Source: Christiangramia sp. OXR-203
GTDB lineage: Bacteria > Bacteroidota > Bacteroidia > Flavobacteriales > Flavobacteriaceae
Assembly (NCBI RefSeq): GCF_034372165.1
Contig: NZ_CP139698.1
Coordinates: forward strand, 1,302,001 to 1,366,000
Direction of reading: 5' to 3'
Length of the DNA stretch: 64,000 nt
Shown here in pieces: positions 27,217 through 35,785 of the stretch; positions within the stretch are counted from its first letter, which is position 1; each line of letters opens with the position of its first letter. The position numbers and the translations under genes were made by a program. Below the pieces are notes generated by a model. It was not told the origin of the DNA, did not search any database, and saw only the letters and a list, made by a program, of their open reading frames with translations.

Positions 27217-27305
27217 CTTTTTGTGGAGTGAATCAAACAAGCACCTAAAATAGAAAGAGTCTAAACCTGCTTTGAAGTATCTTCGTATTTCAACCAATAG
27301 AAATT

Positions 27306-27530
27306 ATGGCGAAAACAAAACTAACAGTCAACAGTAACGGATCTCTAAAAGTAGAAGGAGATTTTGAAATCGTAGATAAGAATGGAAATGTATATGACCT
27401 GGGTGGAAGAGACCTGGTTTCAGTATGTAGATGTGGATTATCGAAGAATAAGCCATTTTGCGATGGTGCTCATAGAAATCATTTTGAGCACGAAGCAATA
27501 GCTTTCGACTTACCTCCAAAAAAGAAATAA
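27306..27530 (+). CDS. CDGSH-type iron-sulfur protein
   Basis: A 74-residue protein carrying one CDGSH [2Fe-2S] site. The ligands are Cys41, Cys43, Cys52 and His56 in CRCGLSKNKPFCDGAH, the canonical C-x-C-x8-C-x3-H pattern. Such small single-domain proteins act in redox sensing or cluster transfer; a specific partner is not evident here. It is transcribed alone between an upstream hairpin and a strong terminator. Confidence 0.93.
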   Translation: MAKTKLTVNSNGSLKVEGDFEIVDKNGNVYDLGGRDLVSVCRCGLSKNKPFCDGAHRNHFEHEAIAFDLPPKKK

Positions 27531-27562
27531 AAAAAGCCTCTGACTTTTCAGAGGCTTTTTTT
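27529..27562. terminator. Bidirectional terminator between the CDGSH and DJ-1 genes
   Basis: Perfect 15-bp inverted repeat (27529-27543 and 27548-27562), loop CTTT, with the GC core AGCCTCTGA and A-run/T-run ends. It serves the two convergent genes and overlaps the CDGSH stop codon. Confidence 0.9.
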
Positions 27563-27578
27563 CTGTAGAATTAAATTC

Positions 27579-28256
27579 TTATTTCAGCATCTCATATAAC
27601 CTTGAAGCAACTGCTCCAGAAGATTGCGGATTTTGTCCTGTGATTAAATTACCGTCTGTTACAGCATATTCGTTCCAGTCAGCTTCCTTAGAATAGATTC
27701 CTCCATTTTCCTTAAGCATATCTTCTACTAAGAAAGGCACAACATCGGTTAATTGAACCGCTTCTTCTTCGGAGTTTGTGAACCCGGTTACTTTTTTACC
27801 TTTTACAAGAGCGTTTCCGTCCTTCGCTTTTACATTTTTCAAAGCTGCAGGTGCATGACATACAAATGCAATTGGTTTTCCGGCATCGTTAAAGCTTTCA
27901 ATAAGCTTAATAGATTTTTCATCATTAGACAGATCCCAAAGCGGTCCATGACCTCCAGGATAAAAGATTCCATCAAAATCTTCTTCCTTAACATCAGAAA
28001 GCTTGTGTGTATTATTGATCACTTTCTGAGCAGCTTCATCGTCTTTGAACCGTCTGGTGTCTTCCGTTTGATTATCTTCAGAATCACTGGTAGGATCAAT
28101 AGGTGCCTTTCCACCTTCGGGCGTTGCAACGGTGATTTCAACACCTTTGTCTAATAGGCTATAATATGGATTAGCGAATTCTTCGATCCAGAAACCAGTC
28201 TTGTTTCCAGTATCTCCTAATTCATCGTGTGATGTAAGTACAAATAAAACTTTCAT
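27579..28256 (-). CDS. DJ-1/PfpI family protein (Hsp31-like class I glutamine amidotransferase fold)
   Basis: A 225-residue protein of the DJ-1/PfpI superfamily. The nucleophile Cys133 is in FVCHAPAAL, with the following His134. A conserved Glu in GFWIEE (near residue 24) and GIFYPGGHGP (near 90-100) match the Hsp31/glyoxalase III subgroup, which removes methylglyoxal or acts as a chaperone. I chose the ATG at 28256 (MKVLFVLTSHD); the frame to 28283 adds nine unlikely residues. A FNR-type palindrome and a -7 element lie upstream, which suggests redox- or oxygen-linked control. Confidence 0.88.
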   Translation of the reverse strand: MKVLFVLTSHDELGDTGNKTGFWIEEFANPYYSLLDKGVEITVATPEGGKAPIDPTSDSEDNQTEDTRRFKDDEAAQKVINNTHKLSDVKEEDFDGIFYPGGHGPLWDLSNDEKSIKLIESFNDAGKPIAFVCHAPAALKNVKAKDGNALVKGKKVTGFTNSEEEAVQLTDVVPFLVEDMLKENGGIYSKEADWNEYAVTDGNLITGQNPQSSGAVASRLYEMLK

Positions 28257-28320
28257 AATAATATTTTTTTGGTTTATTCTCAAGTTCCAACTTAATGTTC
28301 ACTCAGAGAATTAATTAGGA

Positions 28321-28364
28321 CAAATTTAAGTATGTGACTGGCGTTTTAAGTTGATCTAAATCAA
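28321..28364 (-). promoter_or_regulatory. FNR/CRP-type box and -7 element before the DJ-1 gene
   Basis: TTGATCTAAATCAA at 28351-28364 is an exact FNR palindrome (TTGAT-N4-ATCAA). On the minus strand a TAAATTTG -7 element lies at 28328-28321, with no TTG at the usual -33 distance. If transcription starts near 28315, the palindrome is centred about 42 bases upstream, the classical class II activator position. The site also lies about 110 bases before iorA on the other strand. Confidence 0.45.
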
Positions 28365-28472
28365 TAAGACTGGTTAAAATCTTGTTAGACATTATAAGGA
28401 ATTAGCCAGCTAAAAGTTCTGAATACTGGTTTCGCTTTGAAAAATTGCGTAGTTTTTAGGAAAATTTAAGAT

Positions 28473-28937
28473 ATGGCGGTAATTACTCTTAGCATTAATG
28501 ATAAAGAACATTCTTTTGATATAGATCCTAACACACCATTATTATGGGTTTTGAGAGATCACTTAAATCTTGTAGGTACCAAGTTTGGCTGCGGAATCGC
28601 TCAATGTGGCGCCTGCACTGTACATTTTAATGGCAATGCGATAAGATCGTGCCAGTTACCCATATCTTCGGCAGCAGGGAATAAGATCACTACTATTGAA
28701 GGTCTATCTGAAAACGGAGACCATCCAGTGCAGAAGGCCTGGTTAGAACATGATGTTCCGCAGTGTGGATACTGCCAGGCTGGGCAGATCATGTCTGCAA
28801 CTGCACTGCTGAACCGGAATCCAACTCCTACAGATTCTGAAATAGAGAATGCTATGAATGGGAATATTTGTAGATGTGGAACCTATACCCGGATCAAAGC
28901 AGCCATTAAAACCGCATCCAGTTCTCAGAAAGTTTAA
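28473..28937 (+). CDS. iorA: [2Fe-2S] subunit of an isoquinoline 1-oxidoreductase-type molybdenum hydroxylase
   Basis: Small electron-transfer subunit of 154 residues. The N-terminal plant-type [2Fe-2S] site has Cys40, Cys45, Cys48 and Cys60 (CGIAQCGAC). The C-terminal helical domain holds the second cluster (CGYCQAGQ and [10 protein letters not shown]). Electrons pass from the molybdenum centre of the large subunit encoded 21 bases downstream. No FAD subunit is adjacent, as in IorAB-type enzymes, so the acceptor is probably a cytochrome or quinone. The subunit has no signal of its own and would be exported by riding with the Tat-tagged large subunit. Confidence 0.92.
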   Translation: MAVITLSINDKEHSFDIDPNTPLLWVLRDHLNLVGTKFGCGIAQCGACTVHFNGNAIRSCQLPISSAAGNKITTIEGLSENGDHPVQKAWLEHDVPQCGYCQAGQIMSATALLNRNPTPTDSEIENAMNGNICRCGTYTRIKAAIKTASSSQKV

Positions 28938-28958
28938 TTATAGTCAAAGAAGATCAAC

Positions 28959-31223
28959 ATGAATAAAATAAAAACAAGATTTGGGCGTAGATCCTTTATA
29001 AAGAGTGTCTCTATCGCGAGTGGCGGACTAATAATTGGCTTTAACTGGATGGCTTGTAAAGGCCCGGCCAACGAAGGTAGTGAAGAACTGGCGATGCAAA
29101 TGCCAGATGAATGGTTCGAGTTGAACGGCTATCTTAAAATTGGGGATAATGGTATCGTAACCATCTATTCACCAAACCCTGAAATTGGACAGAATGTAAA
29201 GACTTCCATGCCTATGATCGTGGCAGAGGAACTTGATGTAGACTGGAATAATGTAATTGTAGAGCAGGCTCCGCTTAATACTGAAATTTTCACGAGGCAA
29301 CTTGCAGGTGGAAGTCAATCTATAAGACAGGGCTGGCAATCTTTAAGAACAGCTGGTGCCACTGCAAGACATATGCTGGTTGCAGCGGCAGCAAAACAGT
29401 GGGAAGTCCCTCAGGAAGAAATTACGGTAAACAATGGTATCATCGAACACGCCAAATCCGGACAGAAAATTGGATTTGGAGATATTGCAAAATCGGCAGC
29501 CTCTATTGAAGTTCCGGAGGAAGTAAACTTAAAGGAAAATACAGATTTTAAGATTATTGGTACATCCAGAAAGAACGTAGATGCGAGGAAGATCGTAACC
29601 GGACAACCTTTGTATGGACTAGACACCCAAAGAGATGGAATGCTTATCGCAATGGTGATGCAGCCGCCAGCCTTTGGAATGGAATTTAAAAATATGAATG
29701 CTGAAAAGGCCAAAGGCCTACCCGGTATTACTGATATTTTTACTATCGATACCTATCCTGAAGATATGGAGAAGGAATGGAGCGATGTTGGTTCATTCTC
29801 GAAACTTGTGGTTATCGTTGGAGAAACCACCTGGCAGGTGATGCAGGCAAGAAAAGAACTGGATGTTGAATGGGATCTAAATCCTGAACTTACCAAAGAA
29901 ATCGAAATTCTGGAGAAGTCGGCTGGAATGCAGGATGCAAGCGGACTCGAAAGTAGCGATGTTCATAACTCATTAATGGTAGAAGCGGGTAGTAAAAATG
30001 CTGAAGTTGTAAGGAAAGATGGAGATCCTGAAAAAGCATTTAAAAATGCGGCGAGAGTGATCGAGAGGTCTTATACCTGCCCGTTCCTGGCGCATAATTG
30101 TATGGAACCAATGAATTTTTTCGCAAATGTTTCCAATGGGAAAGCAGAATTAATTGGTCCTATACAAACTCCGGAATATGCTGAAAAAAGCGTACAAAAG
30201 CGTCTTGGGTTGGATCTTGAGAATATTGATATTCAGATGACGCGAATGGGCGGAGGCTTTGGAAGAAGACTTTACGGTCATTTTCTGGTCGAAGCAGCGG
30301 TGATTTCAGAAAAGGTGGGTGCACCTATCAAACTCGTGTATACACGTGAAGATGACATGACCAATGGTGTTTACCGGCCGGCTTATCATGTAACTTATAA
30401 GGCTGCATTGGATGCTAATAATCAACTAACTGCTTTCCATGTAAATGCGGGAGGTATTCCTGAAAGTCCGCTTTTCGCCAATAGATTTCCGGCAGGAGCT
30501 ATTGATAATTACCTAGCAGAAAGCTGGGTGGTCGACTCCAATATTTCTGTTGGAGCTTTTAGAGCACCAAGGTCGAATTTTATTGCCGGAGCCGAGCAAT
30601 CTTTTCTCGATGAACTTGCTGAAGAAATGGGGAAGGACCCTATAGAATTCAGATTAGAAATGCTGAAAAAGGCGAAAAGTAAGCCAGTTGGTGAAAACAA
30701 CGATTACGATCCGGAAAGATATGCCGGGGTTTTAAAACTGGCCAGGGATAAATCAGGCTGGAATTCGAATTCAACAATGGCCAGAGGGGTTTCGGCTTAT
30801 TACTGTCATAATTCTTATGTTGCCCAGATCCTCGATATGACCGTTGAAAATAATCAGCCTCTTATAGATAAAGTGACCTGCGCTGTGGACTGCGGAATCG
30901 TGGTAAATCCTGAAGCTGCTAAGAACATGGTGGAAGGCGGTACTATCGATGGAATTGGTCATGCTTTATTCAGCGAAATGACCTTTGCTGAAGGTATTCC
31001 GCAACAAAGCAATTTTGATGGCTACCGACTTATAAGACATAAAGAAGCTCCTAAAAAGATTGATGTTCATTTCGTAGAGAACGGTATCGATCCAACAGGT
31101 TTGGGAGAGCCGCCTTTCCCGCCTGTTCAGGGAGCATTGGCGAATGCCTTATACAAGGCGACCGGAAAAAGGTTTTATAAGCAACCGTTTATCACCGGTT
31201 TGCAGGGCGATCTTAAGACCTGA
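28959..31223 (+). CDS. iorB: Molybdopterin-binding subunit of an IorB-type hydroxylase (Tat-exported)
   Basis: Catalytic subunit of 754 residues in the xanthine dehydrogenase superfamily. A twin-arginine signal is present at the N-terminus (GRRSFIK, Arg10-Arg11, then a hydrophobic stretch to a Cys near residue 33). Molybdenum-cofactor motifs include GGGFGRR and GAFRAPRS. The base-catalyst Glu717 is in TGLGEPPFPP near the C-terminus. The order small subunit-large subunit without a flavin subunit matches isoquinoline 1-oxidoreductase and periplasmic aldehyde dehydrogenases. The substrate could be an N-heterocycle or an aldehyde. Confidence 0.92.
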   Translation: MNKIKTRFGRRSFIKSVSIASGGLIIGFNWMACKGPANEGSEELAMQMPDEWFELNGYLKIGDNGIVTIYSPNPEIGQNVKTSMPMIVAEELDVDWNNVIVEQAPLNTEIFTRQLAGGSQSIRQGWQSLRTAGATARHMLVAAAAKQWEVPQEEITVNNGIIEHAKSGQKIGFGDIAKSAASIEVPEEVNLKENTDFKIIGTSRKNVDARKIVTGQPLYGLDTQRDGMLIAMVMQPPAFGMEFKNMNAEKAKGLPGITDIFTIDTYPEDMEKEWSDVGSFSKLVVIVGETTWQVMQARKELDVEWDLNPELTKEIEILEKSAGMQDASGLESSDVHNSLMVEAGSKNAEVVRKDGDPEKAFKNAARVIERSYTCPFLAHNCMEPMNFFANVSNGKAELIGPIQTPEYAEKSVQKRLGLDLENIDIQMTRMGGGFGRRLYGHFLVEAAVISEKVGAPIKLVYTREDDMTNGVYRPAYHVTYKAALDANNQLTAFHVNAGGIPESPLFANRFPAGAIDNYLAESWVVDSNISVGAFRAPRSNFIAGAEQSFLDELAEEMGKDPIEFRLEMLKKAKSKPVGENNDYDPERYAGVLKLARDKSGWNSNSTMARGVSAYYCHNSYVAQILDMTVENNQPLIDKVTCAVDCGIVVNPEAAKNMVEGGTIDGIGHALFSEMTFAEGIPQQSNFDGYRLIRHKEAPKKIDVHFVENGIDPTGLGEPPFPPVQGALANALYKATGKRFYKQPFITGLQGDLKT

Positions 31224-31567
31224 TGTCCATGAAAAGTATCAAGGTGAAATGCTGGATCGAGACTAATGGAGATAAATTCTATGGTCCCGGTCCGCATGAA
31301 TTACTTCAGAATATCAAAGCTGAAGGTAGTTTGTCCAAAGCAGCAGAAAAGATGCAGTTATCATATCGCAAAGCCTGGGATATTGTTCAGCAGTTAAATA
31401 AGCATTCCGAAAAACCTTTGGTAATATTAAGAAAGGGTGGAAAGACCGGTGGTGGTGCTGAGGTTACTATGTATGCAAAAGCAGTAATGGAAGCTTACAA
31501 TAAACTTCAGAAAAAACTACAGGAAGTCTCAGAAGAAGAAAAACAGCTGCTTGAAATCTTAAATTAA
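31223..31567 (+). CDS. ModE-type winged-helix protein lacking the molybdate-binding domain
   Basis: A 114-residue protein equal to the N-terminal LysR-like winged helix of ModE: IKAEGSLSKAAEKMQLSYRKAWDIVQQLN is split here across residues about 29-57, with the RKGGKTGGGAEVT wing following. The C-terminal molybdate-binding (MOP/TOBE) domains of full ModE (about 260 residues) are missing. Its ATG shares one base with the iorB stop. It may regulate the molybdenum island, but how it would sense molybdate or cofactor is unclear. Confidence 0.88.
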   Translation: MSMKSIKVKCWIETNGDKFYGPGPHELLQNIKAEGSLSKAAEKMQLSYRKAWDIVQQLNKHSEKPLVILRKGGKTGGGAEVTMYAKAVMEAYNKLQKKLQEVSEEEKQLLEILN

Positions 31568-31647
31568 AACTAAAACTGAGAAATTTAAAGCCTTGTTTCA
31601 TAGTTTTAAAGTCCGATATATATTTAAATACATAACGCTTAAAGCAT

Positions 31648-32799
31648 TTGATACAACCCGCGAAAATATATCTTGATTATAATGCCACCACCCCGGTTCG
31701 AAAAGAGGTGCTGGAAAAGATGCTGCCATATTTCACTCAGAATTTTGCAAATCCTCATAGTGATCATGCATTTGGTTGGGATGCCAGTGAGGCATTGGAA
31801 CGGGCAAGAAAGCAGGTGGCAAATTTGATCAATTCCAAAACTTCAGAAATCACTTTTACTTCAGGAGCTACGGAAGCTGCTAATCTTGCTTTGCTTGGGT
31901 TTGCAAAAGAAAACAGAAACAAAGGAAAACATATAATTAGTTGTAAAACGGAGCATAAAGCTATTCTGGAAACACTGAATGCGCTTGAGAATGATGGGTA
32001 TGAAATTAGTTATGTTGAGGTCAATTGTGACGGAATAGTGGATTTGAAACATTTTCAAAGTTTGTTGCGACCAGATACCAGTATGGCAGTGATGATGCTG
32101 GCTAATAATGAAACTGGTGTAATTCAGGATATCACTAAAATTTCAGAATTGGCGCATCAGAATGGTAGCGTGTTAATGAGCGATATCACTCAGGCAGTCG
32201 GTAAAATTGACGTTGATTTAAAAGCTCTGGGAATAGATCTCGCAATTTTTTCGTCTCATAAGATTTACGGACCTAAAGGAGCAGGTTCATTATATAGTTC
32301 CTCGAGAATCGACTTAACCAGGTACATGTATGGAGGGAATCAGGAAAATGGAATTAGGCCTGGAACTGTGAATGTTCCGGCAATAGTAGGATTTGGTTCT
32401 GCTGCGGAATTGTCAAAAAAGGAATTGCAGGAAACTTCAGAAGAACTTTTATTGCTACGTAATAATTTTGAAGAGCAGCTTCAAGGTTTGGAGAATATCC
32501 AGATAAATGCCAGAGATCAGGATCGACTTCCAAATACCATTAGTTTTAGCGTTCACAATGTTGAAGGAGATGCATTCTATCGCAGAATGAACAGGATCGC
32601 GATCTCAAGAGGTTCAGCCTGCACTTCCAATATAATCGAAGCTTCGCATGTCCTGACTGCTATGGGATTTGAAAAGAGTCTGGCGCTGGCTACCTATCGT
32701 GTTAGTCTGGGTAAAACTACAACGCAGCAAGAGCTGAACCTGGCATTTGAAAATATTCAAACTGCGATCAATAGTATGAGAAAAACGAGCCTGGTATGA
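31648..32799 (+). CDS. Cysteine desulfurase, NifS/IscS family
   Basis: PLP enzyme of 383 residues that takes sulfur from cysteine. The start YLDYNATTPVR is the family N-terminus. The PLP lysine is Lys205 (SSHKIYGPKG) and the persulfide cysteine is Cys325 (RGSACTSN). No suitable ATG precedes the homology; the start is a TTG at 31648, with an in-frame stop five codons upstream. It overlaps xdhC by 4 bases and lies inside a molybdenum-cofactor operon rather than an isc/suf operon. It probably supplies sulfur for cofactor sulfuration (as NifS4 does with XdhC) or for MoaD thiocarboxylation. Confidence 0.92.
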   Translation: MIQPAKIYLDYNATTPVRKEVLEKMLPYFTQNFANPHSDHAFGWDASEALERARKQVANLINSKTSEITFTSGATEAANLALLGFAKENRNKGKHIISCKTEHKAILETLNALENDGYEISYVEVNCDGIVDLKHFQSLLRPDTSMAVMMLANNETGVIQDITKISELAHQNGSVLMSDITQAVGKIDVDLKALGIDLAIFSSHKIYGPKGAGSLYSSSRIDLTRYMYGGNQENGIRPGTVNVPAIVGFGSAAELSKKELQETSEELLLLRNNFEEQLQGLENIQINARDQDRLPNTISFSVHNVEGDAFYRRMNRIAISRGSACTSNIIEASHVLTAMGFEKSLALATYRVSLGKTTTQQELNLAFENIQTAINSMRKTSLV

Positions 32800-33935
32800 G
32801 AGAAATGGAAGCAATTGTAGCAGAATATAACAAGCTGAAAAATGAGGAAATATCCTGCGTTCTGGCGACCGTGGTTCATGTGGAAGGTTCTTCTTATCGC
32901 AGAGCTGGTGCGAGAATGTTAGTAGATGAATTCGGCAATCTCACCGGGGCTATTAGTGGTGGATGTCTCGAAGGCGATGCACTTCGAAAAGCTCTACACG
33001 CTATGCATCAGCAGAAGAATAAATTGGTTACTTATGATACCAGTGATGAGAATGATGCAGTAATTGGCGCACAATTAGGGTGTAATGGAATTATTAAGGT
33101 ATTATTTGAAGCAATTGATTTTGAAAATGGAAAAAATGCTTGTGAATTACTTCAAATTGTAACAAAAACCGATAGAAAAGCTTCAATTCTGGTGGAATTC
33201 GACCTGGAAGAAACCAGTTTCCAACCTGGAACCACTGCTTTGATATATTCTGAAGATAAAATGTTCACTTCAGCTGAAATAGATCAAGAAGTGTTAATTG
33301 AAGCTTCAGAAGTTATTCAGAATAAGCGATCTACTATTCTGAAGTTGGAGCGAAACGGAACCAGCAGAATTAACTATATCCAGTTTTATGATCCACCGGT
33401 TAAGCTGGTTTTGATAGGTGCGGGGAATGATGCAATGGTCCTGGCTAGCCAGGCAGAACTTCTGGGGTGGAAGATCATTATAGCAGATGGGAGACCAACT
33501 CATGCGAATATAGAACGATTTTCCTCAGGTTGCCAGGTGATCGTGAGCAGGCCGGAAGAAACTTTAGAGAATATTGAGATTGATGAAAGAACCTGTTTTG
33601 CACTTATGAGTCATAATTATAATTATGATCTCGCAGTCCTTAAATTATTGCTTAATAAAAGAGAAGTTCCTTATATAGGTATTCTGGGTCCGCTTAAAAA
33701 ATGGGAACGTATGAAGAATGATCTGGATCACGCAGGGATACAAATCTCCAATGTCGATGAGGAACGAATTCATGCACCAATAGGCTTTGAACTGGGAGCT
33801 GAAACACCAGCCGAGATTGGTTTGTCCATTTTAGCAGAAATCCAGGCAGTACTAACCGCTTCCAGCGCTAAATCTTTGAAATATAAAAACTCGCCAATTC
33901 ACGAAAGGACAACTTCAGAAACATTGAGTATTTAG
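32796..33935 (+). CDS. xdhC: XdhC family molybdenum-cofactor insertion protein
   Basis: A 379-residue chaperone that binds molybdenum cofactor, helps its sulfuration and delivers it to xanthine-dehydrogenase-type enzymes. The N-terminal XdhC/CoxI domain has VVHVEGSSYRRAGARM and ISGGCLEGD (near residues 48-56). The C-terminal Rossmann domain has VLIGAGNDAM and the family end motif GAETPAEIGLSILAEI. E. coli paoABC has the analogous PaoD. Overlap with the cysteine desulfurase gene fits the known NifS4-XdhC partnership. Confidence 0.93.
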   Translation: MREMEAIVAEYNKLKNEEISCVLATVVHVEGSSYRRAGARMLVDEFGNLTGAISGGCLEGDALRKALHAMHQQKNKLVTYDTSDENDAVIGAQLGCNGIIKVLFEAIDFENGKNACELLQIVTKTDRKASILVEFDLEETSFQPGTTALIYSEDKMFTSAEIDQEVLIEASEVIQNKRSTILKLERNGTSRINYIQFYDPPVKLVLIGAGNDAMVLASQAELLGWKIIIADGRPTHANIERFSSGCQVIVSRPEETLENIEIDERTCFALMSHNYNYDLAVLKLLLNKREVPYIGILGPLKKWERMKNDLDHAGIQISNVDEERIHAPIGFELGAETPAEIGLSILAEIQAVLTASSAKSLKYKNSPIHERTTSETLSI

Positions 33936-33937
33936 AG

Positions 33938-34552
33938 ATGAGTAGTAAAAGATCAAATATTGCCGTTCTAATTCTCGCTGCAGGTTCTAGTAAGCGATTG
34001 GGAAAGCCAAAACAATTGGTGAAATTCAAGAATAAAACGCTGCTACAGCATAGTATCGATGTTTCAGAAAATTTAAACCTTTCAGAAAGAATAATTGTTC
34101 TAGGCGCGAATTGGAAAAAAATATTAAATGAGGTTGAACTGAAAAATCATAAACTTTTAATCAATAGCAACTGGCAGGAAGGCATGTCGACAAGCCTTAA
34201 AAAAGGACTGGAAGAAATTCAAAATTTGCATCCTGCTATTGAGAATGTACTCGTATTATTATCAGACCAACCATTTATAAGTGAGTCGTTTTTAAAGAAA
34301 TTTATAAATACACACTTTACAGCAAATTGCCTGGCAACTTTTTCAGAATACCGAGAAATTCCAGGTGTCCCAGCAATATTTTCCAGCAAAATCTTCCCTG
34401 ACCTTATGAAGATCGAAGGTGATCGTGGTGCAAGAGACCTGATTAAGAACGGACTTACTAATTATCAATTGGTGCCATTCGAGAAAGGTATTGTAGATAT
34501 TGATACTGAAAAAGATTTGCAATTTTTAAAACAACTAGAGCATGAAGCTTAA
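33938..34552 (+). CDS. mocA: Molybdenum cofactor nucleotidyltransferase, MocA-like
   Basis: NTP-transferase of 204 residues with the nucleotide-binding motif LILAAGSSKRLGKPKQL at residues 10-26 and VLLSDQPF near residue 109. MocA links CMP to molybdopterin to give the MCD cofactor used by XDH-family enzymes, whereas MobA makes the guanine form. Context (XdhC and two XDH-family hydroxylases) favours MocA. It starts 2 bases after xdhC and overlaps moaD by 11 bases. Confidence 0.88.
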   Translation: MSSKRSNIAVLILAAGSSKRLGKPKQLVKFKNKTLLQHSIDVSENLNLSERIIVLGANWKKILNEVELKNHKLLINSNWQEGMSTSLKKGLEEIQNLHPAIENVLVLLSDQPFISESFLKKFINTHFTANCLATFSEYREIPGVPAIFSSKIFPDLMKIEGDRGARDLIKNGLTNYQLVPFEKGIVDIDTEKDLQFLKQLEHEA

Positions 34553-34778
34553 ACTTAAATACTTCGGAAAACTCGCTGAAACTGCAGGCTTACAGGAAGA
34601 ATATAAAGAATTGGAGAGTGCAGATACATTGGCAGAACTCAAAAGAATAGTATTCGAGGAATATAAATTTGATGATTCTGAAACAATTCAGGTAGCAGTG
34701 AATCAGCAACTTGATGAATATAAAACTTTAAAAGAAGGAGACGAGATCGCATTTCTACCTCCTTTCGCAGGAGGATGA
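34542..34778 (+). CDS. moaD: Molybdopterin synthase small subunit
   Basis: Ubiquitin-like sulfur carrier of 78 residues ending in FLPPFAGG; the terminal Gly-Gly is adenylated by MoeB and converted to a thiocarboxylate. It works with MoaE, encoded two genes downstream, to make molybdopterin. It overlaps mocA by 11 bases and moeB by 4. Confidence 0.94.
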   Translation: MKLKLKYFGKLAETAGLQEEYKELESADTLAELKRIVFEEYKFDDSETIQVAVNQQLDEYKTLKEGDEIAFLPPFAGG

Positions 34779-35785
34779 GATACGACAGGCAAATAGCTTT
34801 GGATGATATTGGGATTTCCGGACAGGAAAAGCTCAGGAATGCCAGTATTCTAATCGTTGGGATGGGCGGTCTTGGCTGTCCCGCCGCAACTTATCTTGCT
34901 GGAGCTGGGATAGGCCGACTTGGCTTGCTTGATCACGACAGCGTGTCTATCACAAATCTGCACAGGCAAACATTATATGCTGAGGCTGATACTGGTAAGA
35001 AAAAAGTAGAGGTTGCTGCCGAAAAATTACGGGCATTGAATTCAGAAGTTTGCCTGGAGATCTACGATGAAAGGCTGACTATTTCTAATGCCCGCCAACT
35101 AATCGCCAATTACGACCTGATCATTGACGGGACCGATAATTTTGAAACTAAGTATTTGATCAACGATACCTGCTTACTGGAAGACAAAGCCTGGATCTAC
35201 GCTTCGGTCTATAAACATGAAGGTCAGTGTTCTGTTTTCAATTATAATAATGGACCAAGTTACCGATGTTTATTTCCGAAGATAGCACGTGAAAATATAA
35301 GTTGTGAAATTACGGGAACCCTTGGCATGTTACCTGGAATTTTCGGAATGTACCAGGCCATGGAAGCTGTGAAAATCATCCTGGGAACCGGAACGATATT
35401 ATCTGGAAAACTTAAACTTCAGAATTTAATGCTTCAACAGGATCAACTTATTGAGATAAAAAAACGACCGGAGCAGATCACAATGATACTGGAAAAAGGT
35501 ATTCAAAGTATGGCCACTAACTGTGTTTTGAAAGATACAGATCAGTTTTACCTGGATGTTCGAGAATTGCATGAAGAGCCGTTGATCGAATCTAAAAATG
35601 TACTTAGAATCCCACTTCAGCAATTAGAGGAACGGGTGGAAGAAATTCCGAAGGATAAAGAGGTACAGGTATTTTGCCAGTCTGGAATTAGAAGCCTACG
35701 TGCAAAGGAGTTATTAGAAAATAAATTCCATTTTGGGAATCTTAAAAATGTTTCCGGTGGAGTTCAAACAATTATAAATGGATAA
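34775..35785 (+). CDS. moeB: MoeB-type adenylyltransferase fused to rhodanese
   Basis: A 336-residue E1-like enzyme activating MoaD. The ThiF/MoeB domain (1-235) has the ATP motif VGMGGLGCPAATYLAGAG and LHRQTLY; the two zinc CxxC pairs of E. coli MoeB are not evident. Residues about 255-335 form a rhodanese domain with active Cys in VFCQSGIRS. The fusion resembles eukaryotic MOCS3/Uba4 and bacterial MoeZ, where the rhodanese passes persulfide sulfur to the carrier. The cysteine desulfurase three genes upstream is a natural donor. Confidence 0.92.
   Translation: MRYDRQIALDDIGISGQEKLRNASILIVGMGGLGCPAATYLAGAGIGRLGLLDHDSVSITNLHRQTLYAEADTGKKKVEVAAEKLRALNSEVCLEIYDERLTISNARQLIANYDLIIDGTDNFETKYLINDTCLLEDKAWIYASVYKHEGQCSVFNYNNGPSYRCLFPKIARENISCEITGTLGMLPGIFGMYQAMEAVKIILGTGTILSGKLKLQNLMLQQDQLIEIKKRPEQITMILEKGIQSMATNCVLKDTDQFYLDVRELHEEPLIESKNVLRIPLQQLEERVEEIPKDKEVQVFCQSGIRSLRAKELLENKFHFGNLKNVSGGVQTIING

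Larger units (their letters stand above)
26913..27305. other. AT-rich intergenic region holding an orphan promoter element and hairpin
   Basis: About 390 bases without a convincing protein gene; only frames under 20 codons start with ATG. It contains an exact -7 element (27160-27167) and, only about 20 bases on, a complete terminator-like hairpin (27190-27215), both well before the CDGSH gene at 27306. No known RNA family was recognised by eye. Confidence 0.5.

Noticed and set aside
28284-28472. Possible molybdenum-cofactor riboswitch before iorA
   Set aside because: No extended paired element of that class can be made out by eye in the 190 bases, and that riboswitch is known mainly from other phyla. 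A covariance-model search would settle it.
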